A stretch of DNA of 64,000 nucleotides from JACMLD01 sp039916305 (GTDB taxonomy: Bacteria; Bacteroidota; Bacteroidia; Chitinophagales; Chitinophagaceae): assembly GCA_039916305.1 (NCBI GenBank), contig JBDSLR010000006.1, positions 124,001 through 188,000 of the forward strand, in the 5' to 3' direction. Position 1 is the stretch's first letter; the number at the start of each line of letters is the position of its first letter. The position numbers were made by a program, and so were the translations under genes. Below, one piece after another: positions 43,978-52,907 of this stretch. The notes below the pieces were generated by a model that saw nothing but the letters and a program-made list of their open reading frames with translations, had not been told where the DNA came from and made no database searches.

Positions 43978-44193
43978 TCAGCTATTGTGAAAAGCTGCCC
44001 ACTCAACATCGTCAAGTACTACCTGGCCTTTACGAAGGGCCATACGCTTTTTAGCCAGCTGACGCTTTTCATCATAATTGCTTTTCCATTTGTACACCAA
44101 CTTTTGTTTTGCTTCTGTTCCTTTCACCCAGCCCACTACAGTTGCAAAGACCATTACAACGGTGAGGAGAAAGTTTCTGTAAATATTCTTCAT
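43978..44193 (-). CDS. Small exported or membrane-anchored protein
   Basis: This 71-residue protein starts with a typical signal or anchor sequence (MKNIYRNFLLTVVMVFATVVG, residues 1-21) followed by a strongly charged mature part rich in Lys, Arg and Glu. No family is recognised. An A/T-rich leader directly upstream of the ATG and a good terminator downstream support a real single gene. The codon pattern looks like a normal gene of this organism. It could be a small periplasmic protein or a membrane-associated peptide; no cysteine or obvious motif helps further. Confidence 0.55.
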   Translation of the reverse strand: MKNIYRNFLLTVVMVFATVVGWVKGTEAKQKLVYKWKSNYDEKRQLAKKRMALRKGQVVLDDVEWAAFHNS

Positions 44194-44415
44194 TGTAAAA
44201 AATTTATCCTGATTCTATATTAATAAGACAGTCTCTGTATGTCAAACGCTGTACCATAGTTGAAAATAAAGCATACCATAAAGAGGGTATTTTTAAGAAA
44301 TGATTGTTAAAGAAAATAGCGCTATTATAGAATGAATCATTCATTTTTGAATAATTTGCCGCTGTAAGCACACCGTTTATCCTTGGGTTAAATAATTATT
44401 AAACTTTTTGTACAG

Positions 44416-46122
44416 ATGCGTTTATTGTCATTGTTTCTTTTTCTGCATATCACTGTGATCAGCCATGGGCAAGTATTTGCGCCGGAAAACTATCCGCAGT
44501 CCTATTTCCGTAACCCGCTGACCATCCCTATCAGCCTGGCCGGCAATTTTGGAGAGCTTCGCCCCAATCATTATCATATGGGCTTTGATCTTAAAACGGA
44601 TCACCATGAGAACATGCCGGTGTATGCTGCTGCGGATGGATATATTGCCAGGATAAAAATTGAGCCGGCCGGTTTTGGCCGCGCCATTTACATTAATCAT
44701 CCCAATGGTTTTACTACGGTGTACGGTCACCTGAACGCGTTTATACCTGCTTTGGATGCATGGTTGAAACAGCTGCAGTACCAGCAGGAATCATGGCGGG
44801 TGTTTCCGGAACTGGCGCCCAATCTTTTCCCGGTAAAAAAAGGGGATCTGATTGCCTACAGTGGTAATACCGGCGGCAGCCAGGGTCCGCATGTACATTT
44901 TGAAGTGCGGAAAACGGATGATGATGTAAACCTTAACCCGATGTTATTTGGTTTTCCGCTGGCAGATAATACCACCCCCACTATGAGCCGGCTGGCCGTG
45001 TACGACAGGCGGTTAAGTTTGTATGAACAATCGCCCAAATTAATTCCAATAAAAAAAACGGCAGATGGTTATACCAGTATCAGTCCGGTGGTAACCGTTG
45101 GGTCGCCCAGTATAAGTTTCGCCATCTCGGCATCCGATACGCATAGCGGATCTTCCAACCCCAATGGTATTTTTGAAGCAGACATGTATGATAACGGCAA
45201 GCTGGTAATTGGCTTCCGGATGGATAAAATAAGTTATGCCGGCACCCGCACCCTCAATGCGCATATAGATTATAAAACCCGCGCCACCGGCGGCCCATAC
45301 CTGCAACAGCTCTTTGAATTACCCGGGAATAAAGAAGGTATTTATAAACCCGTTGCTGGTACTGGCGTCATTGACATGAGCGATGGCGCTGTACACGAAA
45401 TAAAAATTTATGTAAAGGATGCCTATAACAATACATCCCTGCTAAGTGCCAAAGTGCAATATTCCGGCACAGCTTCACCCGTCACCGCAGCAGCCGGGAA
45501 ACTTTTTTACCCGCTGATGCTGGACGGATTGGAGAATACCGATTGCGAATTTTTTATTGGAGAGCGATGCCTGTATGATTCTGTTCACATCGCTTATAAA
45601 AGAACGGCTGCAGCTGCTGCCAGTACAGTATCTGCTGTGCATAGCATTGGTGCTGCCTATATTCCTTTACAGGAAGCCATGACGGTAAGGATAAGGCCCC
45701 TTATTTCATTGGACGCAGACAAACGTAACCATGTGGTGATGCAGCGTTTTGCCGGTAATAAGCAGGATGTGCAGAAAGTAGAATGGCAGAAGGGCTGGGC
45801 TGCAGCAAAATTCAGGGAGATGGGCAGTTTTCAGCTGGTACTGGATGAACTGCCGCCGGTAATAGTACCGGTTGGTTTTAAAGATGGTGCCAATATGAGT
45901 AAGGCAGCACGCATGGTGTTTACCGTTAAAGACAACCTTGAATCATTCAAAAATTTCAGGGCCGAACTAGATGGCAGGTGGCTGCGTTTTACCAATGATA
46001 AGGGCAGAAGTTTCATTTATATTTTTGATGAAAAATGTGGACCGGGTGAACATTCGCTACAGGTAAGTGTAGAAGATGAAGCCGGGAACCTTACAGTAAA
46101 AACATTCAGCTTTACAAGGTAA
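44416..46122 (+). CDS. Exported M23-family metallopeptidase
   Basis: This 568-residue protein has a signal peptide (1-18, cleavage near SHG). The LytM peptidase domain occupies the N-terminal part (about 35-180), with HMGFDLKTD supplying the first His and Asp, TVYGHL in the middle, and GPHVHFEVRK with the HxH pair near residue 158. The remaining 380 residues are beta-rich, Ig-like stretches without a known catalytic motif, probably for cell-wall or protein binding. All zinc ligands are present, so it should cut peptidoglycan cross-links in the periplasm. It is a single gene followed by bcp. Its layout (peptidase first, long beta tail) differs from the coiled-coil M23 protein at 18.6 kb. Confidence 0.92.
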   Translation: MRLLSLFLFLHITVISHGQVFAPENYPQSYFRNPLTIPISLAGNFGELRPNHYHMGFDLKTDHHENMPVYAAADGYIARIKIEPAGFGRAIYINHPNGFTTVYGHLNAFIPALDAWLKQLQYQQESWRVFPELAPNLFPVKKGDLIAYSGNTGGSQGPHVHFEVRKTDDDVNLNPMLFGFPLADNTTPTMSRLAVYDRRLSLYEQSPKLIPIKKTADGYTSISPVVTVGSPSISFAISASDTHSGSSNPNGIFEADMYDNGKLVIGFRMDKISYAGTRTLNAHIDYKTRATGGPYLQQLFELPGNKEGIYKPVAGTGVIDMSDGAVHEIKIYVKDAYNNTSLLSAKVQYSGTASPVTAAAGKLFYPLMLDGLENTDCEFFIGERCLYDSVHIAYKRTAAAAASTVSAVHSIGAAYIPLQEAMTVRIRPLISLDADKRNHVVMQRFAGNKQDVQKVEWQKGWAAAKFREMGSFQLVLDELPPVIVPVGFKDGANMSKAARMVFTVKDNLESFKNFRAELDGRWLRFTNDKGRSFIYIFDEKCGPGEHSLQVSVEDEAGNLTVKTFSFTR

Positions 46123-46237
46123 ACTGCACATCTTGAAATGGCGCTGATCCCAGATTTATTAGTATAATGAGTGTTCATTTTGAACAAAGGTTTTTATTCA
46201 TTGCATTTATACATTTACCACATTCATTACATGACTT

Positions 46238-46702
46238 ATGTTGCAGGAAGGAGATAAAGCACCCGCATTTAGTTCGGTTGACCAGGATGGGCAAAAAATT
46301 GCCCTCTCAGATTACAAGGGGAAAAAAGTGATACTCTATTTTTACCCGGAAGATGGTACCCCTACCTGCACCGTGCAGGCCTGTAACCTCCGGGATAATT
46401 ATGCCTTATTGAAAAAAGAAGGATTTGTAGTGCTGGGTGTAAGCCCGGATGAAGTAGCCAGGCATAAAAAGTTTGAAGCTAAATTTTCACTTCCATTTAC
46501 CATGCTGGCAGACCCGGCCCATGCCATTATAGATAAATATGGAGTGTGGGGAATGAAAAAATTATATGGCCGTGAATACATGGGCCTTCACCGTACTACT
46601 TTTTTGATTGATGAAAAAGGAATGATAAGGAAGATTTTTCTAAAACCTAAAAGCAAGCAACACGCCGAAGAGATTGTAAAAGCCTGGAAAGAGCTTACCT
46701 GA
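46238..46702 (+). CDS. bcp: Thioredoxin-dependent thiol peroxidase (peroxiredoxin Q)
   Basis: This 154-residue cytosolic peroxiredoxin reduces hydrogen and organic peroxides with electrons from thioredoxin. The peroxidatic Cys44 sits in YPEDGTPTCTVQAC, and the resolving Cys49 is five residues later, the pattern of the atypical two-cysteine BCP/PrxQ group. The catalytic Thr (Thr41) and the Arg in the HRTTFLIDE segment are present. Length agrees with the family (150-160). It stands between the M23 peptidase and the cytochrome-like gene. Confidence 0.96.
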   Translation: MLQEGDKAPAFSSVDQDGQKIALSDYKGKKVILYFYPEDGTPTCTVQACNLRDNYALLKKEGFVVLGVSPDEVARHKKFEAKFSLPFTMLADPAHAIIDKYGVWGMKKLYGREYMGLHRTTFLIDEKGMIRKIFLKPKSKQHAEEIVKAWKELT

Positions 46703-46982
46703 TGACTGTTCCCAATACGCTTTCTTCAATATTCACAGTTGTTGGGCGGAAAGACGTACGCTCATTGAAAGTCCAAAAAAGAATAGAAATTTTCATAATT
46801 GTCACCCACGCAAAAAAGGCCTACAGCAGCATATCAGACTCCTCATTACATTTGCGTATTTCGGTACTTTTCATATTCTTCCGGGCAACCTTGGCCCTTT
46901 AAGCATCGTATGATGGTATAATATCAACGGAAAACTGCCGTTTAGGTATTGTGTCTCTCATCACCCGATAACCAGCTATACT

Positions 46983-47354
46983 ATGCGTTCAGTTCAACCT
47001 GTTTGGATCTTTGCCTACTTTATTATTGTTATCGCTACTACTGCCGGCTGTGCCTATATAAAAAAAGAGGTAGTGCAGACCCCATGTGTTGTTCCCGATA
47101 TTGTTAGCTACGCCGGTAATATTGCGCCTATTATCAGCAGCAACTGCTCCAGCTGCCATAGTGCCGGCTCTAATAGTTCCGGCATACTGCTCGACAATTA
47201 CAACAACCTAAGATTTTATGCTCAGAATGGTTACCTGTATGGCACCATCAGCCATGGCAACGGCTATAAACCTATGCCGGAGGGCGGCGTTAAGTTAAAC
47301 GACTGTACCATTGCTACCATTAAGAAATGGATTGATAATGGCGCACCGCAGTAA
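46983..47354 (+). CDS. Mono-haem c-type cytochrome lipoprotein
   Basis: This 123-residue protein has a signal peptide with lipobox TAGC (Cys23), so it is tethered to a membrane. The haem-binding motif CSSCH is at 55-59, and a likely axial Met is Met98 in GYKPMPEGG. The KKWIDNGAPQ end is the closing helix phrase of small cytochrome domains often found in Bacteroidota envelope proteins. It should carry electrons in the periplasm or outer membrane, but its partners are unknown. The next gene, 90 bp downstream on the same strand, encodes a DUF5777 barrel; the two are probably one unit. Confidence 0.85.
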   Translation: MRSVQPVWIFAYFIIVIATTAGCAYIKKEVVQTPCVVPDIVSYAGNIAPIISSNCSSCHSAGSNSSGILLDNYNNLRFYAQNGYLYGTISHGNGYKPMPEGGVKLNDCTIATIKKWIDNGAPQ

Positions 47355-47444
47355 CAGGTGCTGTACGTAGACCTATAAAGCAACCAGTGCTAATCCGCAC
47401 CCCTGCCAACAACGTTTTAACTATAACCCACTAATAAAAAAAGT

Positions 47445-48335
47445 ATGAAGCCTTTCTGCATGCTGCTCCTGTCTGTAGTTTTTTTGCAAACCGTGTATGC
47501 CCAGGATGATATAATGAAATCCCTGCAGGACTCCGTTGTAAAAAAAGAATACGTAACCAATGCGTTCAAATCTTCCCGGGTTATCAATGGCCATTCCATG
47601 GAATTTATCGGCGCCGGGGTTCTTGATTTTCGCATACTGCACCGTTTTGGACCAGTAAACCAGGGGGTGAGCCAGTTTTTTGGCCTGGACCAAGCAAGTA
47701 TGCGCATCGGGTTTGATTATGGCCTTAGTAAAAACTTTACCATCGGTATTGGAAGAACTACTACAAAAAAAGAACTGGATGGCTTCTTAAAATACCGTCC
47801 ACTACAGCAGGCAACCGGCGCTGGCGGATCGCCCGTTTCTATTGTTTTGGTAGCCGGCATGTCTATTCAAACCTATAAAAACCTTGATGTAACGAAAGAA
47901 GTTTCGTTTAACCTGCGCACCGGTTATTATTACCAGGTGATCGTGGGCCGTAAGTTTTCGCCCCGTTTAACGCTGCAACTGAGTCCAACACTGGTACACA
48001 GAAATGAAGTAAGCGCTGGCGATTTGAACGATGTATATGCTTTGGGTATGGGTGCCCGTTATAAATTCAGCAAGCGGATGGCCCTGGTGGTAGATTATTT
48101 CTATGTTGCCAATGGGTTCCCGCATTCTGCAGGCAGTAATCCTTTGTCTGTTGGGGTGGATATTGAAACCGGTGGTCACGTATTTCAGCTGCATTTTTCT
48201 AACACAAGCGGTATGAACGAGAGAGCATTTATTACAGAAACCACCAATAAATGGGGCGATGGAGATATTCAGTTTGGCTTTAATCTCTCCAGGGTATTTA
48301 ATGTAAAGAAGCGGCGAATTGCTGTAGATAATTAG
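47445..48335 (+). CDS. DUF5777-family predicted outer-membrane beta-barrel protein
   Basis: This 296-residue protein has a signal peptide (1-19, cleavage after VYA). The mature part is made of amphipathic beta strands with alternating aromatic residues (MRIGFDYGLSKNFTIGIGRT, GYYYQVIVGRKFSPRLTLQL) and Gly/Asn turns, as expected for an outer-membrane barrel of about 12 strands. It fits the family DUF5777. In other Bacteroidota, members lie near cytochrome c or YceI-like genes, and here a haem lipoprotein gene precedes it. A role in electron transfer or as a housing for the cytochrome is inference. Confidence 0.82.
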   Translation: MKPFCMLLLSVVFLQTVYAQDDIMKSLQDSVVKKEYVTNAFKSSRVINGHSMEFIGAGVLDFRILHRFGPVNQGVSQFFGLDQASMRIGFDYGLSKNFTIGIGRTTTKKELDGFLKYRPLQQATGAGGSPVSIVLVAGMSIQTYKNLDVTKEVSFNLRTGYYYQVIVGRKFSPRLTLQLSPTLVHRNEVSAGDLNDVYALGMGARYKFSKRMALVVDYFYVANGFPHSAGSNPLSVGVDIETGGHVFQLHFSNTSGMNERAFITETTNKWGDGDIQFGFNLSRVFNVKKRRIAVDN

Positions 48336-48502
48336 TTCTTTTCTTAAAATGCTGGAACTGGCATAACAGCAGCCGAAGTAGGAAAAAGTTTTAGCGCAGG
48401 TGATATAAAATGGTATGGCAGGTAAGCAACCGGCCTGCGCTGTATAATTAAATTAATTTATAAACAGGTCCACCTTTTTGTGTTCAGGGGTGTAGTTAAA
48501 AA

Positions 48503-48528
48503 AATCCTGCCTTTTTTTGGGCAGGATT
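48503..48528 (-). terminator. Terminator of the deacetylase-like gene
   Basis: AATCCTGCC and GGCAGGATT form a 9-bp stem around a T-rich loop. On the - strand it is followed by a T-run (complement of the A7 at 48498-48504). It is 7 bp past the stop codon and may also limit transcription from the converging DUF5777 gene. Confidence 0.75.
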
Positions 48529-48535
48529 CATTTTA

Positions 48536-49864
48536 TCAGAAATTATAAGCATCCCAATATACATTCTCTTTCATAAACAACTCATACATTTCCTTCCAGC
48601 CTTTAAATTTTTTATCGGTGCCTAAAAAATGATTGTGCCAGATGGTAACAAAAAGGCCATTTATTTTTTTAATGGTATTGTAATAATGTACCAGCTCTTC
48701 GTAAGCTTGCTGCGGAGTAAATTTTTGTTCGTGAAACGAATTGGCATCCATAAAGCAAAAAGGAAATAACTGCAGTGCGGTAGTTTCATTTTCTTCCAGG
48801 TCAAACCAATAGAAAGAGGAGGCGACAGATGCGCGGAAGCCATTGGTACTGCCATACCCCATTGAATAGTCTTTCAATAAACCGCATTCAATAAACCTTC
48901 TGAAATTCTGGGGAAGGGTAAATTTTATATAATGCTGGCGGCTGTGCTCAACAGGCCTGTCAACAATCACCTCTAACCATTCCTTTTCTTCTTCCAGTAC
49001 TTTTTTTGTAGCTGATACACTGCTCTGCCATGAGGGGTGCAGCCCTATTTTATACACCAGGCAGAAATACGCAATTAATTCCTGCAATGCTTTGGAGGAA
49101 GTCGGTGTATTCCTATCATACCCCTGTAACTTTTGCGCTACCAGGAAAAAATAGATGGGTTTTATTTTACAATATAAATGCAGGGCGTCCAGCCATTCGT
49201 ATGAATCGTAAGGGTCCTGACCATCATTCATCAGCACATTCCATCTTTCTTTTACCTGCTGCCAGCTGCCCCGTTTAATTGATTTTGCAAAACCGCCCAT
49301 ATTGCGCATCCAACCCTTGTGTTTATAAGACCAGGCAATATCAATATCATACGATGGGATAAATTTGAATGGCCTGCGCCTGAAAATAAGTCCCGGAAAT
49401 TTTTTCTTCAGCTTTTTTTTGAAATCATCCAGCCAGATATTTATCAGGGGCTGGCGCAAAAAATGTTCTTTAAAGGCCAATGAATTGGTGTGCGCATAAC
49501 GGCCGTACTCATCTTTGTTGTGTGGCAGGTATTCTTCATACCGGGAGAGCAGGTAAAATGAAGCCGCCAGTATATCGAAAGGATGGTCTCCGCTGGTTTG
49601 AAAGAAAGCCCGCTGGTAATCTGCTTCAAAGCATTCAACAGGCTGGGGCTTTATATCGGTTTCAAACAGCAGCGGTGTGGCTTTTATATAAAACTCCTGC
49701 TCAGAAAAGTCATTGTCAGAATAGTTAATGCGCGGACCTTCAAAAACCTTGAAATCTTCTGCGTTGCTGGTAAGACTGATAGGTTCTGTAAATAATTCAT
49801 TGCTGATAAAATCAACAATATACTTCAGCCGGGGGGTTATGGTATGAGCGTAGAATAGTAACAT
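48536..49864 (-). CDS. Polysaccharide-deacetylase-like protein
   Basis: The frame opens at 49888, but the ATG at 49864 (MLLFYAHTITPRL) fits relatives better, giving 442 residues. The N-terminal part (about 1-135) is an alpha/beta accessory domain. The C-terminal part is a divergent NodB-like barrel with SYDIDIAW (about 175, Asp pair for metal), IGLHPSW (about 275, His for metal), RQHYIKF and VTIWHNHF near residue 415, the last matching the catalytic-His loop. Such proteins are found near capsule or exopolysaccharide genes in Bacteroidota. No signal peptide is seen, so it is probably cytoplasmic. Substrate not predictable; no glycan operon is adjacent. Confidence 0.78.
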   Translation of the reverse strand: MLLFYAHTITPRLKYIVDFISNELFTEPISLTSNAEDFKVFEGPRINYSDNDFSEQEFYIKATPLLFETDIKPQPVECFEADYQRAFFQTSGDHPFDILAASFYLLSRYEEYLPHNKDEYGRYAHTNSLAFKEHFLRQPLINIWLDDFKKKLKKKFPGLIFRRRPFKFIPSYDIDIAWSYKHKGWMRNMGGFAKSIKRGSWQQVKERWNVLMNDGQDPYDSYEWLDALHLYCKIKPIYFFLVAQKLQGYDRNTPTSSKALQELIAYFCLVYKIGLHPSWQSSVSATKKVLEEEKEWLEVIVDRPVEHSRQHYIKFTLPQNFRRFIECGLLKDYSMGYGSTNGFRASVASSFYWFDLEENETTALQLFPFCFMDANSFHEQKFTPQQAYEELVHYYNTIKKINGLFVTIWHNHFLGTDKKFKGWKEMYELFMKENVYWDAYNF

Positions 49865-49931
49865 CCGTATATAATAATAGCCAGCCATTGCGCTGACTAT
49901 CTACAAATATATTGTCTAAATTCATTTTTTG

Positions 49932-51311
49932 TTAATCATTCTTATACTGCGCTTTCCACATTTCATTAAAAGTCTTTTCAGAAAAGTCAAGCGCTTGCCG
50001 GTGGGTGGTCCATCCTTTAAAAAGTTTATTAACTGCCCAGTTTTTTAATTTGCGGTTGCCCTTATTCATCAGGTTGCGGTTAAGGCTACCTTTTTTCCAG
50101 GCTTTCCAGGCAATGCGTTCACCCCAGGATGCAGCGCCCCGCTCAACAGATTCATGCCTGTTTTCCAGTAAGAGTTCATGCAAATTAATTTTTACCGCGC
50201 ATACTTCTGTGCAATTGCCGCACAACGATGAGGCATAGCTTAAGTGTTTCCACTCGTCCATCTGTTTCAGGTGCGGGGTTATTACAGCGCCAATGGGGCC
50301 ACTATAGGTGGTGCCGTATGCATGGCCGCCAATGTTTTTATATACCGGGCAGGCGTTTAAACAGGCGCCGCAGCGTATGCAATACAAGCTCTCCCTTGTT
50401 TTTGGATTGGCAAGAATATTGGTGCGGCCATTGTCCAGTAAGATAACATACATCTCGCCGGGCCCGTCTGTTTCATTGGGTTGCCGTGGGCCGGTAACAA
50501 CGGTATTGTAAACAGTAACTTTCTGGCCTGTACCAAAAGTGGAGAGCAATGGCCAGAACAAACCGAGGTCTGTTAAAGAAGGAAGTATTTTTTCTATGCC
50601 CACAATAGCTATATGCGTTTTTGGAAAAGCACAGCTTAACCTTGCGTTGCCTTCATTTTCTGTAATGGCAATAGCGCCGATATCTGCAATTAAAAAATTG
50701 CCGCCCGTAATACCAATCTCTGCCTCAGTATATTTTGTACGCAGCTTCTCCCTCGCCACCAGCGTAAGCGCTTCAGGAGACAGGTTGGGTGCCGTATGTA
50801 GTTTCTCGTAAAATAATTTAGCCACATCTTCCTTGCTTTTATGCATGGCGGGTGTAACAATATGATAGGGCGCTTCGCCGTCTAGTTGCTGTATATATTC
50901 TCCGAGGTCTGTTTCTATGCTTTCTATGCCCAGTTCATGTAAAAAATCATTCAGCTTCAGCTCCTCGGTGACCATACTTTTGCTTTTCACAATACTGCGG
51001 CAGTTTTTTGCAATGCAGATTTTCTTTATTTCATCCAGCGCCTGCTGCGCATCTGCCGCCCAGATTACTTTACCGCCGCGCTTTGTAAAAGCTGCTTCAA
51101 AATTCTCCAGCTGTTGATCCAGTGTTTCTATGGCACGCCATTTAATATTTTTTGCCCTTTCCCGGGCGCTGTTGACATCCGGAAATTGTAGTTTACCTGC
51201 GGGTACTGCAGCATTGTACCGGCCAATATTAAAATTAATTTTGCGGCGGTGGTCCAGGTCGGCGGATTTAATGGTGCTCTTTGCTATGAAAGTGGAGGCG
51301 GAATCGGACAT
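49932..51311 (-). CDS. LutB-like LUD-domain iron-sulfur protein
   Basis: This 459-residue cytosolic protein has an N-terminal LUD domain (about 60-290) and a bacterial-type ferredoxin domain (about 295-380) with two cysteine clusters, CIRCGACLNACPVY and CGNCTEVCAV, for two [4Fe-4S] centres. A C-terminal helical tail completes the LutB pattern. LutB, with LutA and LutC, oxidises L-lactate to pyruvate. The LutC-like protein is 25 kb away and LutA is not in the window. The first 50 bases upstream hold a heptad-repeat tract. It may instead act in another electron-transfer pathway. Confidence 0.87.
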   Translation of the reverse strand: MSDSASTFIAKSTIKSADLDHRRKINFNIGRYNAAVPAGKLQFPDVNSARERAKNIKWRAIETLDQQLENFEAAFTKRGGKVIWAADAQQALDEIKKICIAKNCRSIVKSKSMVTEELKLNDFLHELGIESIETDLGEYIQQLDGEAPYHIVTPAMHKSKEDVAKLFYEKLHTAPNLSPEALTLVAREKLRTKYTEAEIGITGGNFLIADIGAIAITENEGNARLSCAFPKTHIAIVGIEKILPSLTDLGLFWPLLSTFGTGQKVTVYNTVVTGPRQPNETDGPGEMYVILLDNGRTNILANPKTRESLYCIRCGACLNACPVYKNIGGHAYGTTYSGPIGAVITPHLKQMDEWKHLSYASSLCGNCTEVCAVKINLHELLLENRHESVERGAASWGERIAWKAWKKGSLNRNLMNKGNRKLKNWAVNKLFKGWTTHRQALDFSEKTFNEMWKAQYKND

Positions 51312-51341
51312 GAACTTATCTTTTGAAATGCATTTTTAATG

Positions 51342-51376
51342 GTGAGCCGGCAATCGTCATTTGTAAGTCGCAGTTC
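51342..51376. repeat. Heptad-repeat tract upstream of the LutB-like gene
   Basis: Five consecutive 7-base units can be read: GTGAGCC, GGCAATC, GTCATTT, GTAAGTC, GCAGTTC. They resemble the units inserted in birA (GTGAATC, GTCAGAC). No second arm was found in the 109-bp gap. Confidence 0.5.
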
Positions 51377-51420
51377 ATTTTTTTCCGCTTAAACAGCGCG
51401 TACGATTCAGAACTGATGTT

Positions 51421-52005
51421 TTAGGCTTTCTTGTCTTTAAAATATTTGGCTGCTACCTGTTCCAGCAGGCCGTAAAAGTCTTCGCCATATTTTCTGATTA
51501 AGGCCGTTTTTAAAAAAACGTAGGTGGGTACTTTTAATTTTTTTCCCAGTGCACATGCCGGGTCACACATGGTTTCGCGGGGCTCATAATTCAGCATCTC
51601 ATATTCCTTGCTTTTTTTAACTTTAATAGGATAGAGGTGACAGCTGATGGGTTTTGGCCATTTTATTTTTCCATCGTTATAGGCTTGTTCAAAAGAGCAC
51701 ATGATAATGCCCTTTTTATCGCGGTAGCCATATGCACACAGCTTGCCGCCGATAGTGGGTGTTACCCATCCAAATTCCCTGTCGTACTGGTACCGGCCTT
51801 CTTTTTCTGTTACAGCAATACCTTCTTTTGTCATGTAAGGTTTTACTATTTCATAAGCATTGTTTACTTCAGCCAGTTCTGCTTTGGTGAGCGGTGCGCC
51901 CGCATCGCCATCTTCGCAGCAGCCACCCTTGCATTTAGAAAGATCGCACACAAACTGAGATTCTACCACATCATCACTTATCAGTATATTTTCTATCGCT
52001 ATCAA
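51421..52005 (-). CDS. DUF3109-family protein
   Basis: This protein is a cysteine-rich cytosolic member of DUF3109, probably binding a metal or iron-sulfur cluster. An ATG at 52062 would add 19 hydrophobic residues, which is not typical of the family. The TTG at 52005 gives 194 residues starting just before IENILISDDVVESQFVCDL, where relatives begin, so I prefer it, with uncertainty. Clustered cysteines are seen in CDLSKCKGGCC (about 20-30), LCAYGY, MCSFEQ, CHLYPI and MCDPACALG. The function is unknown. It lies between the LutB-like gene and gldD. Confidence 0.82.
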   Translation of the reverse strand: MIAIENILISDDVVESQFVCDLSKCKGGCCEDGDAGAPLTKAELAEVNNAYEIVKPYMTKEGIAVTEKEGRYQYDREFGWVTPTIGGKLCAYGYRDKKGIIMCSFEQAYNDGKIKWPKPISCHLYPIKVKKSKEYEMLNYEPRETMCDPACALGKKLKVPTYVFLKTALIRKYGEDFYGLLEQVAAKYFKDKKA

Positions 52006-52236
52006 GGTAAATTGTTTATACTGCAAACTTACGGCTAAGAAAACAAAGAGAAAACAGAACATTCCGGCTAAGGGCTAAAGAGAGAAGATAAGATGACCAA
52101 TTATCTATTACTCGCTGAAATGACTAGTATGAATTGTATTCTTGAATAAAATGCACGTAGCGGGCTGTAGAAAAATCTGTGATATTATCTTTTTCGGTGT
52201 GAGCTTTAAAACTCTTTTTCTCTTTTTTGCCTTCGC

Positions 52237-52899
52237 TTACTTCCAGGTTAGGCTATTGATCAGGTGCTTCATATCCTCCTGCAAAAAGCGGTTTACAATA
52301 CCCAGTGAATCTGCATTAGGCGTGGCATCAAAGTACAAAGCGCCGCGCAGGAAATGCTTTACCGAATCAGTGACCAGGAACTGGTTGGCGGTGGCCGCAT
52401 TACCACCTATTTTAAAATAAATGCCGTTTACATGATTAACGGTAGTAAAGGCACTGTCATCTATGGAAGACGCTTTGAGGGTGTGCTTATAAGTGAGGGC
52501 ATAAGAACTCCTGATGAGGTTATCAAAGCTGTTGATGCCTGTAGAATCAATATAATTTCCTTTTGCGTCATGTACTTTAAACCGGCTTTTACCGCCAATT
52601 TCAATATAGCTGATGTATATCTTGCCATGAAACTGCGGAAAGTCAATGTTAAGCCAGTATGGGTTATCGGGTTGTTCTTCAAAAAAAGTACTGTCCTGGA
52701 TAATGCTGGCATAGCCCGGATATTCAAAACGGTAAGGATATCCTGCCTTATCAAATAATTGGTAGCTGCGGGCGGGAAAATCAATTTTATAATAACCACG
52801 CGGGCGCGGGGTATAGGAGCTGTTACAAGACAATGCAATGATAAGAACCAATATACATGTAAATAAACCGGGCGTTTTTTTCAGTAATGTTTTTCGCAT
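52237..52899 (-). CDS. gldD: Gliding motility lipoprotein GldD
   Basis: This 220-residue lipoprotein is required for gliding and for stable type IX secretion in Flavobacterium johnsoniae. The signal peptide has lipobox ALSC (Cys25), and the mature start is the family hallmark YTPRPRGYYKIDFP (about 29-42). The rest is a beta-rich domain with YPYRFEYPGYA and YWLNIDFPQFHGKIYISYI segments. It follows gldE by 8 bp on the same strand, matching the conserved order ssb-gldE-gldD of Bacteroidota. Gliding itself also needs genes not in this window, so motility cannot be concluded. Confidence 0.95.
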   Translation of the reverse strand: MRKTLLKKTPGLFTCILVLIIALSCNSSYTPRPRGYYKIDFPARSYQLFDKAGYPYRFEYPGYASIIQDSTFFEEQPDNPYWLNIDFPQFHGKIYISYIEIGGKSRFKVHDAKGNYIDSTGINSFDNLIRSSYALTYKHTLKASSIDDSAFTTVNHVNGIYFKIGGNAATANQFLVTDSVKHFLRGALYFDATPNADSLGIVNRFLQEDMKHLINSLTWK

Positions 52900-52907
52900 A
52901 AATTAGT

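Noticed and set aside
46702..46902. A 66-codon + strand frame overlapping the bcp stop codon (ATGA)
   Set aside because: The sequence looks random, ends in a Phe-rich stretch without a domain, and continues through AT-rich DNA; the overlap alone is not enough.
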